From Nepenthes gracilis (taxonomy: Eukaryota; Streptophyta; Magnoliopsida; Caryophyllales; Nepenthaceae): a DNA stretch of 64,000 nt. Of this stretch, positions 1 to 10,964 are shown piece after piece; position 1 is the stretch's first letter, and each line of letters starts with the position of its first letter. The stretch spans positions 9,098,021-9,162,020 of the forward strand of contig BSYO01000014.1 in the NCBI GenBank assembly GCA_033239525.1, written 5' to 3'. A program made the translations under genes and the position numbers. The notes under the pieces are model-generated. The model saw nothing but the letters and a program-made list of their open reading frames with translations, ran no database searches and was not told the origin of the DNA.

Positions 1-560
1 CCAGTAATGCCCCTGTCACATCCAGCAGCGCCGGTGTCGCGCCCGTGCCGGTCCGTTGTCGCACCCAGCAGTGTCGATGTTGCACCCTTGCCTGTCCCTG
101 GTCGCTCCCTGCAGGTCCCTCATCACGCCCATCAGTGCCGATGATGCGCCTGTGACGGTACCTTGTCGCGGCCAGCTGCCACCCTATTGCGCCCTGTCGA
201 CGCCCATGTCCCGTCCAGCATTGCCTGTGTCGCCCCAGATGCGCCCAGTAGCCCCAACACTGCCCCTGTCGCTCCCTACGTGCCCCAGCAACGACCAGCA
301 ACTCCCTTATCGTGCCCTTGTCGCGCCCAATAGCGTCCAAGTCATGTCAACGTCGTTCCCCAGCACTGCCCATGTCTTGCCCTTGTCGTGCCCAGCGCGC
401 ACCCGCAGCGCCTTTGTCGTGTCCGGGTCGACACGGAGGCTTGGCAAAGCCCTTTTTGCCTTGTCGATCATCTCGGCATGTCGTTCCCAACGACATGGCA
501 TGTCATCATTGATGCTTGCTTGTCCCTTGATTTTGCCCATTGTGGCACGGCCCGGATTTA
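1..560. repeat. GC-rich degenerate minisatellite
   Basis: The stretch is built of imperfect short units on the theme CGCCCAGCAGTGCC / CCTTGTCGCGCCC. It is much more GC-rich than the DNA that follows. It gives open frames on both strands, but the proteins are low-complexity (Pro, Ser, Cys, Leu, Met) with no domain, so I read it as a decayed tandem repeat and not as a gene. It continues off the left edge. Confidence 0.6.
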
Positions 561-603
561 TGGAGCATCGTGCGACCTCATATTATGACATGTCTCGCAG
601 ACA

Positions 604-921
604 CATGTGGTCTCGGGATAGACATCTTCCGCCAATACGTTACCCATTTGTTTGTAAATATCATGCCAATAATCTTGCCCCCAACTCTCCGAGCATGCTT
701 TAAATAGGAAGACACCACTTTTCCTATTGAAAATGGATTTTTGCACATTATTTGCCTTAATAATTAGACTTACGATCCCTTTCCGAACTCAAATCGTGAC
801 GCCAATACATCTGAATTTTCTTCACAATTTATGCTAATTTTTGGAAAAAAAGCTCATCATTCGGACAAGTCTTGACGGAGTTATTAATTTTTAAAATTGC
901 ACAACGTTTGACAAAATATTA
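604..921 (+). repeat. Direct repeat, copy 1 (about 320 bp)
   Basis: This segment, from CATGTGGTCTCGGG to GACAAAATATTA, recurs about 470 bp downstream with scattered substitutions and few indels. I recognise no coding domain in it. It could be a fragment of an unidentified transposon or a local duplication. Confidence 0.75.
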
Positions 922-1074
922 AAATATATTACCGTAATCGAAAAAACCCAAAATTTGGTTTCAAGCTACTTCTAATTTTTATCTTTCTAACAAGAAAAAT
1001 CACTTGAAAATATTGCCGAACAACTACAAAAATCCCATTGTAAAGGTTAGAGGGTCCAACGTTTACTCCTAACG

Positions 1075-1391
1075 CATGTGGTCTCGGGTAAACATCTTCC
1101 GCCAATACATTGTCCATTTGTTTGTAAATATCATGCCAATAATCTTGTCTCCAACTCTCCGGGTATGCTTTAAATAGGAAAACACCACTTTTCCCACTGA
1201 AAACGGATTTTTGCGCATTATTTGCCCTCAATAATTAGACTTACGATCCCTTCCCAAATTCAAATCGCAACGTCAATATATCTGAATTTTCTTCACAATT
1301 TATGCTAATTTTTGAAAAAAAGATCGTCATTTGGACAAGTCTTGATGGAGTTATTAATTTTTAAAATTTCACGACGTTTGACAAAATATTA
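1075..1391 (+). repeat. Direct repeat, copy 2 (about 320 bp)
   Basis: Second copy of the 604-921 segment in the same orientation, separated from it by about 150 bp of AT-rich DNA. Its right end abuts the transporter-derived segment at about 1391, so the right end may mark a rearrangement breakpoint. Confidence 0.75.
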
Positions 1392-1521
1392 TGAATACAA
1401 GTATGTTGGCTTCCCTTTTGATGGCATGACTTCAATTATGAATACTCACCATTGGTGGCCGATTTCCTCACCTTGGAGGAATGGAAGTTGCTTTTCCCTC
1501 CTCTCAGGCATTTAGCAATGT

Positions 1522-1995
1522 TTGATGTTAGTTGGTTCCTTTGTTTATACACCTCTTGGAATTGTACCAGCCTCAAGTGGTACCGCTATGGATACATCGG
1601 AGGTGATTTCCACAATGCCGTTGCTGTCCGGCATTACCACAATCTTGCATTCCTATTGTGATACTAGGCTCCTCTTGGTTCAGGGAAGCTCAATGGTGTT
1701 TTTGGCGCCAGCATTAGTTGTCATAAATTCTGTAGAATTTCAGAGTATTTATAAATTTAGTCACACCATGGGAGAATTGCAAGGGGCTACAATGGTTGGG
1801 TCAATATTCCAAAGCCTTGTGGGGTTCAACGAACTCATGTCCGGGGCCGTGCAACTAAGGACAATCTTCTTAATCTTCTTGTCATTTTTGGAAAAAATTG
1901 GTGGACTTCTTGCTTCCATACCACAAACCGTGGCTACTTCCATGTTGTGCTTCTCACAGGTTTTGCTTGTGGCATTTTGTCTCACAACTTTTCCC
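1522..1995 (+). pseudogene. Nucleobase-ascorbate transporter (NAT11/NAT12-like) pseudogene fragment
   Basis: The family comprises multi-span membrane permeases (NCS2/NAT). The frame opens with a transmembrane-like segment followed by conserved family blocks: TMDTSEVISTM-type, the QGSS signature (LLVQGSSMVFLAP), and the MGELQGA / VGSIFQSLVGF block. It then jumps straight to the late block FLIFLSFLEKIGGLLASIPQ, so the central transmembrane region with the main substrate-binding motif is missing. The frame is continuous across the jump, which looks like a processed or internally deleted copy. The N-terminus is also absent; 1391-1520 does not match the family as far as I can tell. A full family member has over 500 residues, so this piece cannot be a working transporter. 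Identification rests on remembered family motifs. Confidence 0.7.
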
Positions 1996-2740
1996 AACAA
2001 TCCTATGAGGCCAAGGCTGCTCATTTCAAAGGCTGTGGACATGACTGGTGGGGTTAGGCAGGGTCATTCCAAGCAAGCGTGCATGCTTGCCACGCTTCCT
2101 GCACAGATTTTAATGGGCAAAATAAGTGATAGCTTTTGGTTCCAAGATGCTAACAAAGCTTCGTGTGTTGAGAAATATTCTTGCTAGGGCTGATGGAAGT
2201 AGTAATCGGACGTTCTTAAGGGCTGTTTTGTTAGTTTGTGGAGGAAAATATGATGAAGCACAAGAACTTGTTGAGAGGGTAAGAAGCTGTTTGGCAACAC
2301 TGCTGGCAACATGGGTCCTGGAAAGCTATGAGCTATCCCACAACGATATATCACTTCATAACACTCTTCCCTCGTTTAACCTTGAGGATAAGGTTCTTTG
2401 ATGGGGATAGTAATGTTGCGTACTCGACGATATACTATTTGGAGCTCACTCACTGAATGTATGGGACCCAATAATCCACCCTTGGCATCTCAACTGTCGT
2501 GGGACACAGCCGCTCTCAACATTAACAATCCACCTCCGGATGTGGAACTCCCTCCTAAAATTGCTGCTACAAGGATCGGCCAGCACTCAAAGCTGATTTT
2601 GGTTCTCCACGTTCACATTTTGTTATACCCAATCACTAGCACATGGTCTGTTACTGTATTTGTTACTGCTTCTGTTTTGCCGTTCCATCCACTCGGTCCA
2701 TTACTTATAAAGCAAGCACCGTTCACGGAAAATAGGAGAA
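1996..2740 (+). other. Unrecognised segment with broken frames
   Basis: Two open stretches lie here (about 2126-2401 and 2398-2650). The first has a plausible-looking helical stretch with the motif GGKYDEAQELVERVR, but I recognise no family. It may be further transduced host coding sequence linked to the transporter fragment. No splice structure could be supported. Confidence 0.3.
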
Positions 2741-2960
2741 GAAGAATATTGTCTCTCTCTCTCTCTATTTTGCTCTCTCAGTCTCTCTCTGTGTCTCCTG
2801 GTTCTCTCTGCAACTCTCTCATCTCCACTGTTCCCTCTTTCATAGTTTCCCCTCTCCCTCTCTTACCCTGCCTTTTTATGCTTTTCTCTCTGCACCTCAG
2901 TATTTCTCTTCTCTACGCCCGTCTTTCACCTCGGCCTTTTCTCCATCCTTTCCCCTAATT
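2741..2960 (+). repeat. CT-rich low-complexity tract
   Basis: Polypyrimidine tract with runs of CTCTCT and short interruptions. Such tracts occur in plant 5' leaders, but no gene follows. The apparent Leu/Ser-rich reading frame is a compositional artefact. Confidence 0.7.
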
Positions 2961-4155
2961 GCCCTCAATCTTCCTCCTCTGCTGAACTCCTCTCCTCAAC
3001 TAACTTCTCTGTTTTCACCGTCGTCCATCTCTTGCCAATGCCATCATCGATCGTGCTCACGTATCATTGCCAGTGCCCTCCTTCTAGCGCCGGACTTGCA
3101 TTATCTCGGCCATACTGTAACAGAAGACCACGGTCTCACTATAACTCCATCAAAGAACAGAGGTTCCTACTGTAGCAAGGACGTGCTGTGCTCTCTTCAA
3201 AATAAGAAATGAAATAAAAATTTGTGGAATTTTTCTTATCAAATATATTATATATCATTATAATATAAATGGATTGAACAAATATTTTGTATAGTTTAAA
3301 ATCGATATTAAAACAAAGAATAATGATAATAGTACATGGAAAATATATGTTGAGAATTTAATTACAAAAATAAACATAAAAATAATATAAATTATGAGAA
3401 AAATCAGAAAATACAGTTGATAAATTTTTCTACTAACTGTACGTTTTGTTGTCTGCCAACCACACCGGCTATCTCACTTGATGCTCTTTCATTCAAATAT
3501 ATTTTGTTGTACAAAGGAATCTCATCTCCACAACAAATGCTTGGGTAGAACTTACATAATTTTATTGGTAAAAATTTTGTACCAAGTAAGTTTAACTATG
3601 TACTAGCAATACTCTTGATCATTTATTCAATTCCAAAGTCTCAAACCTTATTTACCGTGTTCTGGTTTTCACTCCAATACCAATTTCAGCCTTTTGTTCC
3701 AAAGAGAGCTGTAGACAGAATTAACTTACCAAAGAACAAAGTTTAGACAGCTCTCACTTTGTGAATTTAGGATAAATTCTAAGTACATAGCTTGCTTTAC
3801 TTATGAAATATCATACAACATGTAAGCCAAAATATGAAATAGAAAATAATAAATTAGCGACCATAGATCTAATTGTGATGTTTCCAACCATCACTGCCAG
3901 TATACTAAGCCAGCCGGGTGAGTACAACCCTGTTGTGTGTTTTTTTTTTTTTCCTGTTTTTTTCTGAAAGTTCATTTTACAACCCTGGTTTTCCACCAAA
4001 GGACACACGTCTTTCCCTCTTGGCACCATCATGTAAACAGATTTTTCTTTTTATGAATTCATTTTGTATGCCAGCATACTAAAACAACGCCCGCTGCATT
4101 GTATGGCAATTCTGGATGCGTAAAGGACCGGCATACATAAAATGCAACTAGAAAT

Positions 4156-4226
4156 AACCCTTGGTGACTCCCTCTTCCAGCTCTTGGAACTTTAAGGCAT
4201 CATCAGCCCTGTATTGCCCTGGAAAG
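4156..4226 (-). other. Possible orphan terminal exon
   Basis: On the minus strand a CTTTCCAG acceptor-like site is followed by a short acidic frame reading RADDALKFQELEEGVTKGYF and then a stop. It looks like a genuine last coding exon, but no upstream exon could be linked to it and I do not recognise the protein. It may be a fragment of a lost host gene. Confidence 0.2.
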
Positions 4227-5516
4227 TAAGAAGACAAGAGGATAAAAACAGTACGAGGGAAAGCCATTAAACTACACTTCTGCCTTTCAAACCTTGGCGA
4301 TAAACAAGTTAGAAATGGAAAGTCATTTGGCAATTTACATGTTGCTCTAGCTCCCCCTTTGCAACAGGTAGAATGAAAAAGAGAATTTACACCCCAAAAA
4401 GGGGGCAATAATGGAAATTAGGGTTATAACAAGCTGCAATCTCAACAATGTTGACGAATTTCCTATGATTAAGTTTAAAGCTTTCTTCGGCTCGGTTGAA
4501 GGTTACTCTTCTCTTGTTACCTAGAGCTCACAACTCCCTCTCTCCATAAACAAAATGGATAAGATGCCAGATAAAAGGTCAGCCGGAGGGGATGACGAGT
4601 TCACAAAAATAAAATAAAACCAGGTATCTTTGAATTGATTTTAAGCCATAAAGGACTACTACTACTAACTACTACAGCAGAAGAATAATAAATCCTAATC
4701 CTTATGTCAGGGGGATCACAGAGTGGGTCAGGGGGTGAGGAAGTTACCCCAGTAGTGACTTTCCCCTTCCATAGCAACCAAAGGGATTATCATACCAGGG
4801 TGCTGTATACCCCCACCCCCATATATGAGGTGTATCTTTTATCCTTTTTTTTTTTTGGTGGGTGTGAGGTGGGGTTGGTCAAAGGCATTTTTCTTTTTTT
4901 TCTAGGATAGGTCCCTGACTTTTTCCTCCAAATCCCTAGCTCCACCATAACCGTCACTCTCCAAGCTACACCACAGCCGGCACAACCTCTATAATGGCAA
5001 CATTGTGATCACCTACTACCAATGTCGTCAACAAAGGCAACAACCAAAGTACATAAACTTCCTCAAGATCTCCATGCACAAAAAGCTACCACCAAACAAC
5101 CTAACAAATCACCACCCGCAATTTCAGAGATAGCCAGCAGCCCTATTCTAAAATTGCCGCTGCCCTCTCTCTCTCCCTCTCCCCTCCCTCCCACCCTCCT
5201 TTGGAAAGTGTCGCTCTGATTCATTGAAACTACAACTATTGCCCAGAACACTACCATGGTCAACCCCAAAGGCTAAATGTGTTCTGCTTAGTGGTGGTGC
5301 CATTGATCGGATTGAGATTTTTGGGGTTTGTTTACTTTCATTATTCTGCTCCATTCCATTATCTTCAATTCCTTCTCCTTTACCCTTCCTTAAAACAGAC
5401 AAGGGGAAAAAAAATTTCCCTACTCTCTATAACGAAGTGAAGAGAATGCATGGGATAGAAATGAATAGAATGGCTTCACTTTTACCTTGTTTGGGAGTTT
5501 CTAAAAAAAGAAAACA

Positions 5517-5541
5517 GATGGGATGGGATGGGATGGGATGG
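5517..5541 (+). repeat. GGGAT pentanucleotide microsatellite
   Basis: About five tandem copies of ATGGG/GGGAT immediately left of the retrotransposon LTR that starts at 5555. Confidence 0.8.
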
Positions 5542-5554
5542 GGGAGAGAGATAC

Positions 5555-6106
5555 TGTGATGGAATGAAGTGAATTCAGATGAGACGTGTGATGAGATGAA
5601 ATGAATTCAGATGAGAAGAAGAAAATTCAGAGAATTGTTTTCAGTTAGAGAATAGGAAGAGAAGAGTAGAGAAATGAAGACAGACTAAGGGAGAATCAGA
5701 CAAGTTCATGACAGAACAGAATACAAAATTACACTTCACTCGATCTTATAATACTTGAGTTATTCTAATACAAGACACAAAAGAAGCACAATATCTGACA
5801 ACCATCCTAAATCGGTTATTTCAAGTAATTATGGCTCTTATTTCCCACCTAACCTTCAACTAACAGTTATTTGACTGGCCATTGGATTAATCACACAAAT
5901 TGAGGACTTGTGCTGAAGTTGAATCCATATAATGCAATAGGAACATGCCACGGATTGCTGAACTGTCCCCTTTGCGACTGATTTGTTGCTGAAGCTACCA
6001 ACTACTGCTGAGCTGTCCTTTCGCTTATTCTTGCAGCATAATCTGGGATGGAATTGCATCCTTGTATTTCAAAACCACTCATCAGCATCACTAAACATTT
6101 CTAACA
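5555..6106 (-). mobile_element. 3' LTR of a Reina-like chromovirus (antisense)
   Basis: The segment has LTR-style ends on the plus strand, TGTGATGG at the left and TTCTAACA at the right. It lies directly downstream, in the antisense direction, of chromodomain-like coding sequence. A purine-rich GGGGAGATAGAA sits about 12-25 nt upstream of the proposed LTR start and could be the polypurine tract, though the spacing is unusual. No partner 5' LTR exists in the window, so the boundaries rest on terminal dinucleotides and position only. Confidence 0.45.
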
Positions 6107-6129
6107 ATTAAACCGATTCTATCTCCCCT

Positions 6130-8551
6130 GCTCACTCAATGCCTTATGACACTTACAACAGGCTCGGTATGACAATCAAGATCACTTCATGACAATGCCA
6201 CCCCTAAAACTTTTACTTGTCCCCAAGGAAAAAAACTGGAAACTGGGTCCTTAAGAAATATTCATCTTCCTGTGTGGCATCATCCACTGGCAAATTATTC
6301 CAGTAAATCAATAATTGCTTCACCATCTTGCCCTTCCTCTGCAACATTTTAGTCTGCAAAGAGGACCCTACAATTACTACTTGGTTCAGATCAACAGTAG
6401 TTAGTGCAGCCTGTACAATCAATTAATCTCTATTTGTTTCTTAAGCAAAGAAACATGAAACAAAAGATGAATTTTTTGTTTCATCAGGCAGTTCAAATCT
6501 GTGAGCCACATATCCCCCACGTTTGACAAAATCTTGAAAGGCCCATAATACTTTGCAGCCAACTTCAAATTTCTTCTCAAAGCTACAGAGGTCTGTCTGT
6601 ATGGTTTAAGCTTCAGCTATACCATATCACCTACTTTACACTGCCTTTCACTCCTCTTTCACATCTGCATACATTGTCATATAGTTCTGAGCCATTGCCA
6701 ACAACTCCTTCATGAAATTGCTCGTATTCTTCCTTTCGTGATTCAAGTCACCCCCAGAGGCCATCAGGGGTTCTTCCTTACAGATTTTTAACTGGGATGG
6801 ACAAAACCCAAACAAGGCTTGAAAATGAGTCATCTGATAGTATGATGGGAGGTAATATTATATGAACACTCAGCCAGTGACAGTCCATGTGTCCATTGAG
6901 TTGGTTTTTGAGAAACCATCATCTCAAATAGGTCTCTAAGCAGTAAGCACCGATTAACCCTCTCACTTTGCCCACCGATTTGAAGGTAATAGGAAGTACT
7001 CATTTGGAATATAGTCTACATAAATTTAAACAAGGATTGGTAAAATAACACACAAAAATCGTCTCTGTCTGAGATAATATTGACAGGTACACCACTTAAT
7101 TGGATAATGTTGTCCAAAAACAAGTCAGCCACCTTAAGAGCCTACTTCTCAAGTCAGTATTAGATCCCTACACATAACTTGCCCTTATACGTGAATACTC
7201 CCTTTAAATAGTTTTACGAGGTTTGTGAAGCAGGCTGTACCAGAAACTCAACAATAATCTTCTGGATCTGGAGATCATCTTCATAACTTTGCTCTAACTC
7301 ATCCATGTTGGAGTGAAAACAGAGACAGTAGCACAACTAAGTTTTCCTTCCTCACGTCTTCTTAACAGGGCATCTATTGCTGTTTGCTACATTTTCCTTC
7401 CCCTTAATATAGAGAATGACATAGTTGAGGCCCAAGAACTTGGACATACTTCTTTTCTGCAAAACTGAAGTAATCCACTGTTCTAGTAAATGCTTGAGGC
7501 TTTCATGATCAATTCTAATGATAAATTGACCATCTTGCAAAAAGTGCTTCCATTTGGAAACAGCCATGACAATAACCACAACTCCTTAAATAATGGATGA
7601 CCCTCTATTCTTTACCGCAAATGCCTTGCTGAATAGGCAATAGGTTTGCCTTGCCGCATCAATACATCCCACATGCCCTTCACTGAAGCATCAGTCTCAA
7701 TGACAAAGTGAAATGAAAAATCTGGTATAGCCAATACTGGAGCTCAGCTTGTGTCATTACAGTCTTTAACTTCTGAAATGCAGACTCTGTCTCTTCAGTC
7801 CACATGAATGAGGCTTTCTTTAACAACTCAGGCTTCCATAGTCTAAAATAAACTTCCCAAAATAGCCAGTCAGTTGCAGAATATCTCTCAAAGACTTGAG
7901 ATTGGCATGAGTTGGCCATAAATTCATTGCTTCAATCTTGCTAGAATAGTTGCCACACCAAAACCAAAAATTACAAGACCCAGATATTCCACTTGAGTTT
8001 GTCCAAAAGAAAATTTTATCCTTTTAGCAAACAGTGTGTGTTGTCCTAATGAGAGGAGCAAAAGCCTAAGTCGTTCGATGCAGCTATATAAGGATGGACT
8101 ATACACAAGGATATCATGAAAAAAGACTAGCACAAACTTCCTGATATACAGATGGAATATTTTGTTCTTCAAGGCTTGGAAGGTCGCAAGAGCATTATTA
8201 AGTCCAAAAGGCATTACTTTGAACTGATATGTCCTTGATGCATTTTAAAGGTTGTCTTGTAAATCTTATGCTCATACATCCTAATTTGGTAGTATTCAGA
8301 TCCCAAATCAAGCTTATGATAAGCTATGGCACTGTAGAGTTCATCCAATGAGTCATCAATGAAAGGTACACAAAATTTATCTTTGATGGTTATAGAATTA
8401 AGTTGTCTGTAATCTATATACATCTCCATGAATTATCCTTGTTTTTCTACAAGAAGAATAGGTAAAGCAAAAGGGCTTGTGCTGGGTAGCATAATGAATG
8501 ATTTGATTAAGTCAGTAATCTGTTTTTCTATTTCATCTTTCTTGGAATGTT
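6130..8551 (-). pseudogene. Decayed Ty3/gypsy chromovirus pol (RT-RNase H-integrase-chromodomain), Reina-like
   Basis: Read right to left, the sequence encodes the start of reverse transcriptase (KKDEIEKQITDLI, then DYRQLNSITIKDKFCVPFID), MPFGLNNA, and FFHDILVYS, where the catalytic FxDDILVYS has HD in place of DD. RNase H pieces with the motif HESLKHLLEQ follow. Integrase remains include SDRD (second catalytic Asp) and GQSERVNRC (Glu region), then KMTHFQALFGF. The GPFKI module comes next, and finally a chromodomain-like tail (LPVDDATQEDEYFLRTQFP; the usual Trp of ATWED is Gln). Many stops and frameshifts break it. Gag and protease are absent because the sequence stops abruptly at 8551, where a Tat-type LTR begins. 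Lineage placement is by the tail and the tether module and is tentative. Confidence 0.85.
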
Positions 8552-8552
8552 T

Positions 8553-9710
8553 GCGATGCGTACCTAGATCCGACTTTGAACAGATATGGATTCATCTTGA
8601 TAGTTCGACCCGACTCCGTTCACTGAGTCTGAATCCTGCACAACACTAAAGTGAACAAAAGGTCAGTGTGTCGACGGAGGTTATCCCACCGAAAATACTC
8701 CAATGCTCAAGTCAGTAAAAAGCCTTCAAATCGAGGATGGTAAACTGATAAGCAAAAGAGAGAGAGAGGTAGGACGGTAGGGAGTATTGGCCCGTTGAGA
8801 ATACGAGTCCCGCTTGCTGCCCACAGAGAGCGAGTGGAAGCGGCGTCCCGAAAGCGTGGAAGCTTTAGAGAACAGTTCTCAAAAAGCCGAAAAATGTCTC
8901 CTGCAATCTGAAGGCCTTTGGTATGATCGGAGGATGAATGCTTGTGCAGAGAGAAAGAGAAGATGAGTATTTGTTCAAACTCTGTAAGCATTCGTGAGTC
9001 AGACTGTAGGAAGTCTCTTTGTTGTTCCAAAAGTGTGTTCTGAATGTTCGCTTGAAGACAAGTTAGAGAGTGAGTACGAGAACTTCTATTTTTGTGTGAG
9101 AGTTCGTGTTTGTGTCTCTTCTAGAATGAAGACTTTTGGCTTATATGGATAGCAGGAGAGCCACCTTCTTTGGGCAAGGTGGCGTGTTCTTCCGGACTGG
9201 CAATTGCGGCCTTCTCTGAGTTGGTGGGTTTGGCAGTCGTGATTTGATGGATCCTTTTCCTTTTGAACAGTGCAACGGATATCCAAATCACCTCATCTCT
9301 TTCATGCTTTTGTGATCGTTTTGACTCTAATATTGGCGCTGAATTCATTGCCGCCTTTTTGGAGAAAACCAGCTTTTAGGAAAGCGTGTGATCATGAAAG
9401 GATCATTGCTTATCATGCAAGAGTTCGCCTGCCAAATTAGACCTGGCCCATAGCAGGTTTATTGCCCTTTTGGGCCTGCTGTTACAGTCTTCCAGTCAAA
9501 GCTCGAGTTGACCATTTGTACGCAAGTTGGCCGCCTGTTGGCGTCTAAACGGTCAACGCTAGCGTTGACCGTTTTGGGCCTTTCAGGATTTGGGCCTTCA
9601 CCTCCTGTTAGGTCGTTATTTGAGTTGACCGTCCAACATGCTATTTGGACCTTCTTTGACCGTGGGCCAGAATTATGGCCTCTGATATTTTCATGATGGG
9701 ATGTCCCTCA
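8553..9710 (-). mobile_element. Tat/Retand-like LTR (copy D), diverged relative of the LTRs at 30.8, 40.7 and 50.5 kb
   Basis: The left end GATGCGTACCTAGATCCGACTT matches the start of the LTRs at 40719 and 50516. The following block (ACTAAAGTGAACAAAAGGTC) and the overall layout match too. The right end GTCCCTCA followed by CTGCCCTTCG matches the CCATCA / CTAGCCCCC LTR-polypurine junction of the big element. Its length of about 1.16 kb is close to their 1.0-1.08 kb. It truncates the chromovirus reverse transcriptase at 8551, so it inserted there. Interior sequence is clearly diverged, marking an older insertion or different subfamily. It includes a perfect 28-bp palindrome at 9547-9574. Confidence 0.7.
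9547..9574. promoter_or_regulatory. Perfect 28-bp palindrome containing inverted W-boxes
   Basis: Two 14-bp arms (AAACGGTCAACGCT and its reverse complement) with no loop. Each arm carries GGTCAA/TTGACC, the W-box core recognised by WRKY factors. An almost identical palindrome with a 2-nt centre lies in the related LTR at 31743-31768, so the element is conserved in the LTR and not accidental. Confidence 0.75.
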
Positions 9711-9754
9711 CTGCCCTTCGTTATTTGAGGATCCCGGATGACTCTATGAAAGGC

Positions 9755-9945
9755 GGAGAGAAAAGTTGACCAGAGCTGTTGACTGTCTTTGGTCAATTCC
9801 GGAGGAGAAAGTTGACCGGAGCTGTTAACCGTCTTTGGTTTGTTCAGGAGAAGTAAGCTGATCGGAGCTGTTGATTGTCTTTGGTCAGTTCCGAAAGAGA
9901 AAGTTGACCGGAGCTGTTGGCCGTCTTGGCCAGAATCCGAAAAAC
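9755..9945 (+). repeat. Tandem repeats of about 65 bp rich in W-boxes
   Basis: Three imperfect units contain GTTGACCGGAGCTGTT and TCTTTGGTCAATTCCGGA. They occupy the same place, between LTR and sense ORF, as the 36-bp array at 31957-32208 and share the GGTCAATTCCGGAG core. Confidence 0.7.
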
Positions 9946-10257
9946 TTTCTGTGAGCCCTGATTGACGCGTGGCCATTAGCCGGCTTGCCAGGCCAAAAGT
10001 AGACACGCGTCTTCTCTTGGTTGGGCCGATATCTGGGCCATTAATGCGTCAAAGGATTTTCTTTTTGAAGGGCCAATTAGGGGGGCAACACGTGGCAGGA
10101 ATGATGGCGTCCTTTCTAAGGCGATTTAAGGCGTTTCATACCTTGCTGTTTAAGTTTCCCTCCTCGTTTTGAATATTCTCTCACGCCTCCTTACTTTGCC
10201 TTCTTCGTCTTCAACTTTCTCTCATTACTCGAAGAAACCCTAGCTTCTCTGTCAGCC

Positions 10258-10955
10258 ATGGCCTCAACCTCCGCCGCCGACATCTCCTCTGTTCTTCGAG
10301 AGGGTGATGTGAAAGCGTTGTGCGTCGAGTTCAATATTCCCGAGGATTTTGCATGGAGGGTCCCGGGCAATGACGACAGGGTCTTCTCTCCACCAGCAGG
10401 GCATGTGACGATATACGAGGCCCACCTGAGGAGCGGTCTTTGTTTTCCTCTGCCGGACGACTTGCAGTCAATCCTACAAGCCCTACGAGTCCCTTTTGCC
10501 CAGCTTCATGCCAACACCGTACGGTACATTTGCACTATTTGTATTTTTCTTCGTAAATATTCTAAGAGGCTGACGATGTCCATGGTGAAGGGACTCTTCA
10601 AAATAAATCAGGGAGGTGAATGGATTTCTCTTGTCCCCCATCCTAGCCTTAAAATAAATACAGCCATTTATGATTCACTCAAGAACTAGAAGAACCGGTT
10701 CTTTTTTGTAAATGTGGTGGAGACTTAGCCCCTTGTAAAGGATTGGGGCCAGGTGCTGCATGTGTATACTGGGACGTCGTTTGTGGTGGAACGGCGCCCT
10801 TAAAGTGGTTGACCAAATTGGTCAATGACCACATTTTGGATTTTAAACGGGATTTCTTGGTCTCTAGGATAGAGACCAAGAAGGTGAACTGGGGACCGCC
10901 TTCCCCGGTTCAAAAGCTTAGGCTGCAGGCGATGATGGTGCGACCGGAGGACTCC
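10258..10955 (+). pseudogene. PF04195-type accessory ORF of a Tat element, 5' part only
   Basis: The start MASTSAADISSVLREGDVKA is followed by the family core (IYEAHLRSGLCFPLPDDL, LHANTVRYICTICIF, GGEWISLVPHP). It is homologous to the sense ORFs at 32516 and 42319. The first 143 codons are open. TAG then replaces the Trp codon of the DSLKHW motif, and further stops follow, although homology continues to the WGPPSPVQ block near 10900 and ends by 10955. The downstream coiled-coil half is missing. It is read on the strand opposite to gag-pol in the intact family, so this is the antisense accessory gene. Its function is unknown; the Pfam name 'putative gypsy type transposon' describes distribution and not activity. 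Confidence 0.75.
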
Positions 10956-10964
10956 ATGGGCCTG

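Larger units (their letters stand above)
2961..5554. other. Non-coding region with AT-rich blocks, no supported gene
   Basis: Includes an AT-rich block at 3195-3420, several poly-T runs (about 3940-3955, 4848-4856, 4889-4898) and a CT-rich stretch at 5165-5200. Nothing here is identified as a gene apart from the weak exon candidate at 4156-4226. The stretch 5400-5550 has a MITE-like look (CTTGTTTGGGAG motif), but no matching terminal inverted repeat was found. Confidence 0.4.

Noticed and set aside
56..703. 215-codon open frame
   Set aside because: Low-complexity translation of a degenerate GC-rich repeat with overlapping open frames on both strands and no domain.
2398..2958. 186-codon frame with a Leu/Ser-rich end
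   Set aside because: The second half is only translated CT-repeat; the first part has no recognisable family or splice structure.
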